44,113 nucleotides of DNA, from the NCBI GenBank assembly GCA_944325325.1, contig CALUZP010000070.1, forward strand, positions 1-44,113, in the 5' to 3' direction. The stretch comes from an uncultured Desulfovibrionaceae bacterium (GTDB lineage Bacteria; Desulfobacterota; Desulfovibrionia; Desulfovibrionales; Desulfovibrionaceae). Positions 41,990 to 44,113 of the stretch are shown piece after piece. Position 1 is the stretch's first letter. Each line of letters opens with the position of its first letter. Both the position numbers and the translations under genes were made by a program. The notes beneath the pieces are model-generated. The model saw nothing but the letters and a program-made list of their open reading frames with translations, did not search any database and had not been told where the DNA came from.

Positions 41990-43219
41990 ATGCCTTCAGA
42001 AAAGACAGTCCGCCAGCTGGCCGTGCCAGCGCTGCCGCCCTTGCTGGCGCGGCTCATCAATGCGCTTGCGGCCCGGGCTCTGCCGGTGGATGTGGCGCTG
42101 GACGCGGGCACAGGTCCTGTGCCGGACGCCCGTCTGACGCTCAACGGCGTGGCGGCCGCCGCGTCCGGGGGTGCGCCGTTTGCGCCTGCGGCCACGCTGT
42201 TCATCGAAAGCGGCGGAGCGCTGTGGAAGCTGGCATGGTCGTCGCTTGAGGCGCTGGGCCTGCGGCCGGAACTGCGGCAGTGGCGGGAAGCGCAGGCCGT
42301 TGGCGCACAGGATTTTGCCCTGCTGCCCGAAGGGCTGCGCCTGGCCGTGCTGGAGCGGCTGCTTGCGCCGGCGCTGGAGGGGCTGGGGCGTTTTTTGGGC
42401 TGCGAGACGCGCTGTGTGACCTGTGCCGGCGAGGGGCTGTTCTGGAGCGGGCCGTTGCCGCTGACGCTTACCCTGCCGGACGGTGTGACGGTGTTTCTGC
42501 AGCTTTTCTGGGCGGATGAGGGCGCGGCGCGGTTTGTGCTTGAGCGTCTGGAGACGTTGCCGCTGCGCGCGCGGCCTGCACCGGACGGCGGGTGCGCCGT
42601 GCCCTGCCGGCTCGAGGCCGGGCGCATGCGCCTTACGCCGGGGGAACTGGCGGGCCTGGCCTGCGGCGACGTGCTGCTGCCGGAACGCTGGATGCCGGAC
42701 ACCCCGCTGCTGCGGCCTGCCGGGGGCGCTGCGCTGGTCTGCCGCCTGTCGGCGGGCGAACTGACTGTCGTGGGGCCGGAGCCTGCCGCGCCTGGCGATC
42801 CTTCCTTAACTTCCAAGCCTGCCGAGGTCAGCATGAGCGAACCCGCAGCCGGAAACGGCGAAATGACGGACGCTGGCGGTCAGCCGCTTCTGGACGCGGC
42901 CGCCCTGGGCGCCATGGAACTGCCTGTCACCTTTGAACTGGCCAGCCTGCAGCTGCGGGTGGACGAGCTGGCTGCCCTGACACCCGGCTACACGCTGGCG
43001 CTGGGCGGCGACGCCGCTGCGGTGCCTGTGGGCATCCGCGTGGGCGGTCGGCTGTTGGCGCGCGGACGGCTGGTGGACGTGGGCGGCATGCCCGGCGTGC
43101 AGATCGTGGCTCTCGAGCCTGCGGAGGACACCGGGCGCGACGGCGCCGCAGAGGACGCCGGAGCCCGGGAGGGCGACGCCCTTCAGGAAGGGGGCACCGA
43201 TGGAACTGGCCGGGATTAA
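41990..43219 (+). CDS. sctQ: T3SS cytoplasmic platform protein SctQ
   Basis: A 409-aa protein of the YscQ family. The C-terminal SpoA domain is clear (LPVTFELASLQLRVDELAAL, PVGIRVGGRLLARGRLVDVGG). A second ATG at 42833 (residue 282, in frame) is preceded by GAGGTCAGC and would yield a separate 128-aa C-terminal protein, as shown for YscQ, SsaQ and Spa33. GGAAGAGG precedes the first ATG. It overlaps sctR by 20 bases. Confidence 0.92.
   Translation: MPSEKTVRQLAVPALPPLLARLINALAARALPVDVALDAGTGPVPDARLTLNGVAAAASGGAPFAPAATLFIESGGALWKLAWSSLEALGLRPELRQWREAQAVGAQDFALLPEGLRLAVLERLLAPALEGLGRFLGCETRCVTCAGEGLFWSGPLPLTLTLPDGVTVFLQLFWADEGAARFVLERLETLPLRARPAPDGGCAVPCRLEAGRMRLTPGELAGLACGDVLLPERWMPDTPLLRPAGGAALVCRLSAGELTVVGPEPAAPGDPSLTSKPAEVSMSEPAAGNGEMTDAGGQPLLDAAALGAMELPVTFELASLQLRVDELAALTPGYTLALGGDAAAVPVGIRVGGRLLARGRLVDVGGMPGVQIVALEPAEDTGRDGAAEDAGAREGDALQEGGTDGTGRD
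42833..43219 (+). CDS. Predicted internal product SctQ-C
   Basis: In-frame internal start of sctQ. The 128-aa product would hold only the C-terminal SpoA domain after a flexible, charged linker (MSEPAAGNGEMTDAGG). The site GAGG is 5 bases from the ATG. In other systems this short form pairs with full-length SctQ in the sorting platform. Predicted from sequence only. Confidence 0.6.
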   Translation: MSEPAAGNGEMTDAGGQPLLDAAALGAMELPVTFELASLQLRVDELAALTPGYTLALGGDAAAVPVGIRVGGRLLARGRLVDVGGMPGVQIVALEPAEDTGRDGAAEDAGAREGDALQEGGTDGTGRD

Positions 43220-43856
43220 TCCCCTGTACCTCATCGGCGGCCTGGCCCTGCTGGGGCTTGCGCCGTTCATGCTCATGCTGGTCACGTCGTACGTCAAGAT
43301 CGTGGTCGTCACCAGTCTGGTGCGCAACGCCCTGGGCGTGCAGCAGGTGCCGCCGGCCATGGTCATGAATGGTCTGGCCATCATCCTGACGGTGTTCATC
43401 ATGGCCCCTGTGGCCATGGATACGCGGGATCTGCTGGCACAGCAGCGCTTCAGCGCCAACCCCACGCCCGGAGAGCTCCTGGATGTGGCACAGGCCGTCT
43501 CACCGCCGCTGCGCACCTTTCTGGAGCACAACACCAGCCCGGTGGTGCTGCAGGAGCTCATGGGCACGGCGCAGCGCATCTGGCCTGCGCACCAGCGCCA
43601 GCACATCACGAAGGACAACCTGTTCATCCTGATTCCGGCCTTCACCATCACGGAGCTGACCAAGGCGTTCCAGATAGGCTTTCTGCTCTATTTGCCTTTC
43701 GTCGCCATAGACCTTATCATTTCCAACATTCTGCTGGCCATGGGGATGATGATGGTTTCACCCATGACTATTTCCCTGCCGTTCAAGCTGCTGCTGTTTG
43801 TCACACTGGACGGCTGGCTGAAGGTCAGCCAGGGATTGCTGCTCAGCTATCAGTAA
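43200..43856 (+). CDS. sctR: T3SS export gate protein SctR (YscR/FliP family)
   Basis: A 218-aa membrane protein with four hydrophobic segments. It carries the FliP/SctR signature FMLMLVTSYVKIVVVTSLVR followed by NALGVQQVPP, and IDLIISNILLAMGMMMVSP near the C-terminus. GGAAGGGGG precedes the ATG. It is normally followed directly by sctS; here a STAS gene follows and sctS lies 24 kb away on the opposite strand. Confidence 0.96.
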   Translation: MELAGINPLYLIGGLALLGLAPFMLMLVTSYVKIVVVTSLVRNALGVQQVPPAMVMNGLAIILTVFIMAPVAMDTRDLLAQQRFSANPTPGELLDVAQAVSPPLRTFLEHNTSPVVLQELMGTAQRIWPAHQRQHITKDNLFILIPAFTITELTKAFQIGFLLYLPFVAIDLIISNILLAMGMMMVSPMTISLPFKLLLFVTLDGWLKVSQGLLLSYQ

Positions 43857-43874
43857 GCCGGATTCGGAGGTCAT

Positions 43875-44113
43875 ATGGAAGTCAAGGTTACGGTGCAGGA
43901 CGGCATTGCGGTTCTGGAGCTCGCCGGGCGCATGGACGCCACGACAGCACCGGAATTTTCTGGCGCGTCCCAGACGATCCTGGCGGAGGGCAATACGCGG
44001 CTGATCGTCGACATGACGCAGCTTGAATATGTCAGTGCCGGCGGCCTGCGGGAAATCCTGGGGCTTGTCGGGCGCATCAAGGCCCTGTCCGGCAAACTGG
44101 CTTTCTGCGGGCT
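43875..44113 (+). CDS. STAS-domain anti-sigma-factor antagonist-like protein, 3' cut by window end
   Basis: The first 79 residues are visible: VTVQDGIAVLELAGRMDATT and LIVDMTQLEYVSAGGLREIL, the STAS fold with the loop that in SpoIIAA/RsbV carries the phosphorylated serine. Here that loop is VSAGGL, retaining one serine. CGGAGG precedes the ATG, 18 bases after sctR. In Bordetella, BtrV plays this role in T3SS control and is acted on by a SpoIIE phosphatase; one is encoded at 13264. Confidence 0.85.
   Translation, partial: MEVKVTVQDGIAVLELAGRMDATTAPEFSGASQTILAEGNTRLIVDMTQLEYVSAGGLREILGLVGRIKALSGKLAFCG

Noticed and set aside
41703..42137. Possible extra gene between sctP and sctQ
   Set aside because: It runs into sctQ in a different frame, lacks a ribosome binding site and has a tryptophan/arginine/cysteine-rich nonsense end.

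Overview
This GC-rich window is dominated by a nearly complete type III secretion system (T3SS) locus, with a tRNA-Leu locus and an ars-type operon at the left edge. The gene set (Ysc-like injectisome, ABC_sub_bind protein, SpoIIE phosphatase, sigma-54 regulation, Tat-exported metallo-hydrolase) fits a delta-proteobacterial anaerobe of the Desulfovibrionaceae kind. That placement is an inference from gene content; no taxonomic marker was available beyond the tRNAs.

Layout. 1-1350: the 3' part of one tRNA-Leu(CAG) and a second complete copy, in a tandem duplication of about 0.87 kb. 1776-2759 (+): exported B3-like metallo-beta-lactamase-fold protein. 3019-5343 (-): arsR, an ArsP-type permease and thioredoxin-type arsC. 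6326-10204 (-): three overlapping genes for an unrecognised 510-aa protein, a PLP racemase-like protein and an ABC_sub_bind periplasmic protein. 10865-16625 (-): a sensor-MFS fusion, a membrane SpoIIE phosphatase and a sigma-54 activator. 16643-24314 (-): sctU, sctT, sctS, sctV, yscY, yscX, a SycN-like chaperone and sctW. 25123-30420 (+): an LcrG-like small protein, three tandem EspA-like proteins, an LcrH/SycD-type chaperone and two hydrophobic translocators. 30978-44113 (+): a YscB-like chaperone, sctC, sctD, a YscE-like protein, sctF, a YscG-like protein, sctI, J, K, L, N, O, P, Q and R, then a STAS-domain gene cut by the window end.

How it fits together. The rings, needle, sorting platform, ATPase and export gate are all represented, so one locus could build a whole injectisome. 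The gene order follows the Yersinia/Pseudomonas Ysc type (yopN-sycN-X-Y-V; lcrG-tip-lcrH-yopB-yopD; yscB to yscR). However, the place of LcrV is taken by three EspA/SseB-like paralogues with constant ends and a variable centre. Two divergent operons, starting at sctW and at the LcrG-like gene, each carry a well-formed sigma-54 promoter, and the locus encodes its own sigma-54 activator. The SpoIIE phosphatase and the STAS protein suggest a partner-switching circuit, known from Bordetella T3SS control.

A 131-149 bp, structured, MITE-like repeat occurs six times, always between genes. Several gaps of about 400 bp separate sctU, sctT, sctS and sctV, which is unusual because sctRSTU are normally packed together.
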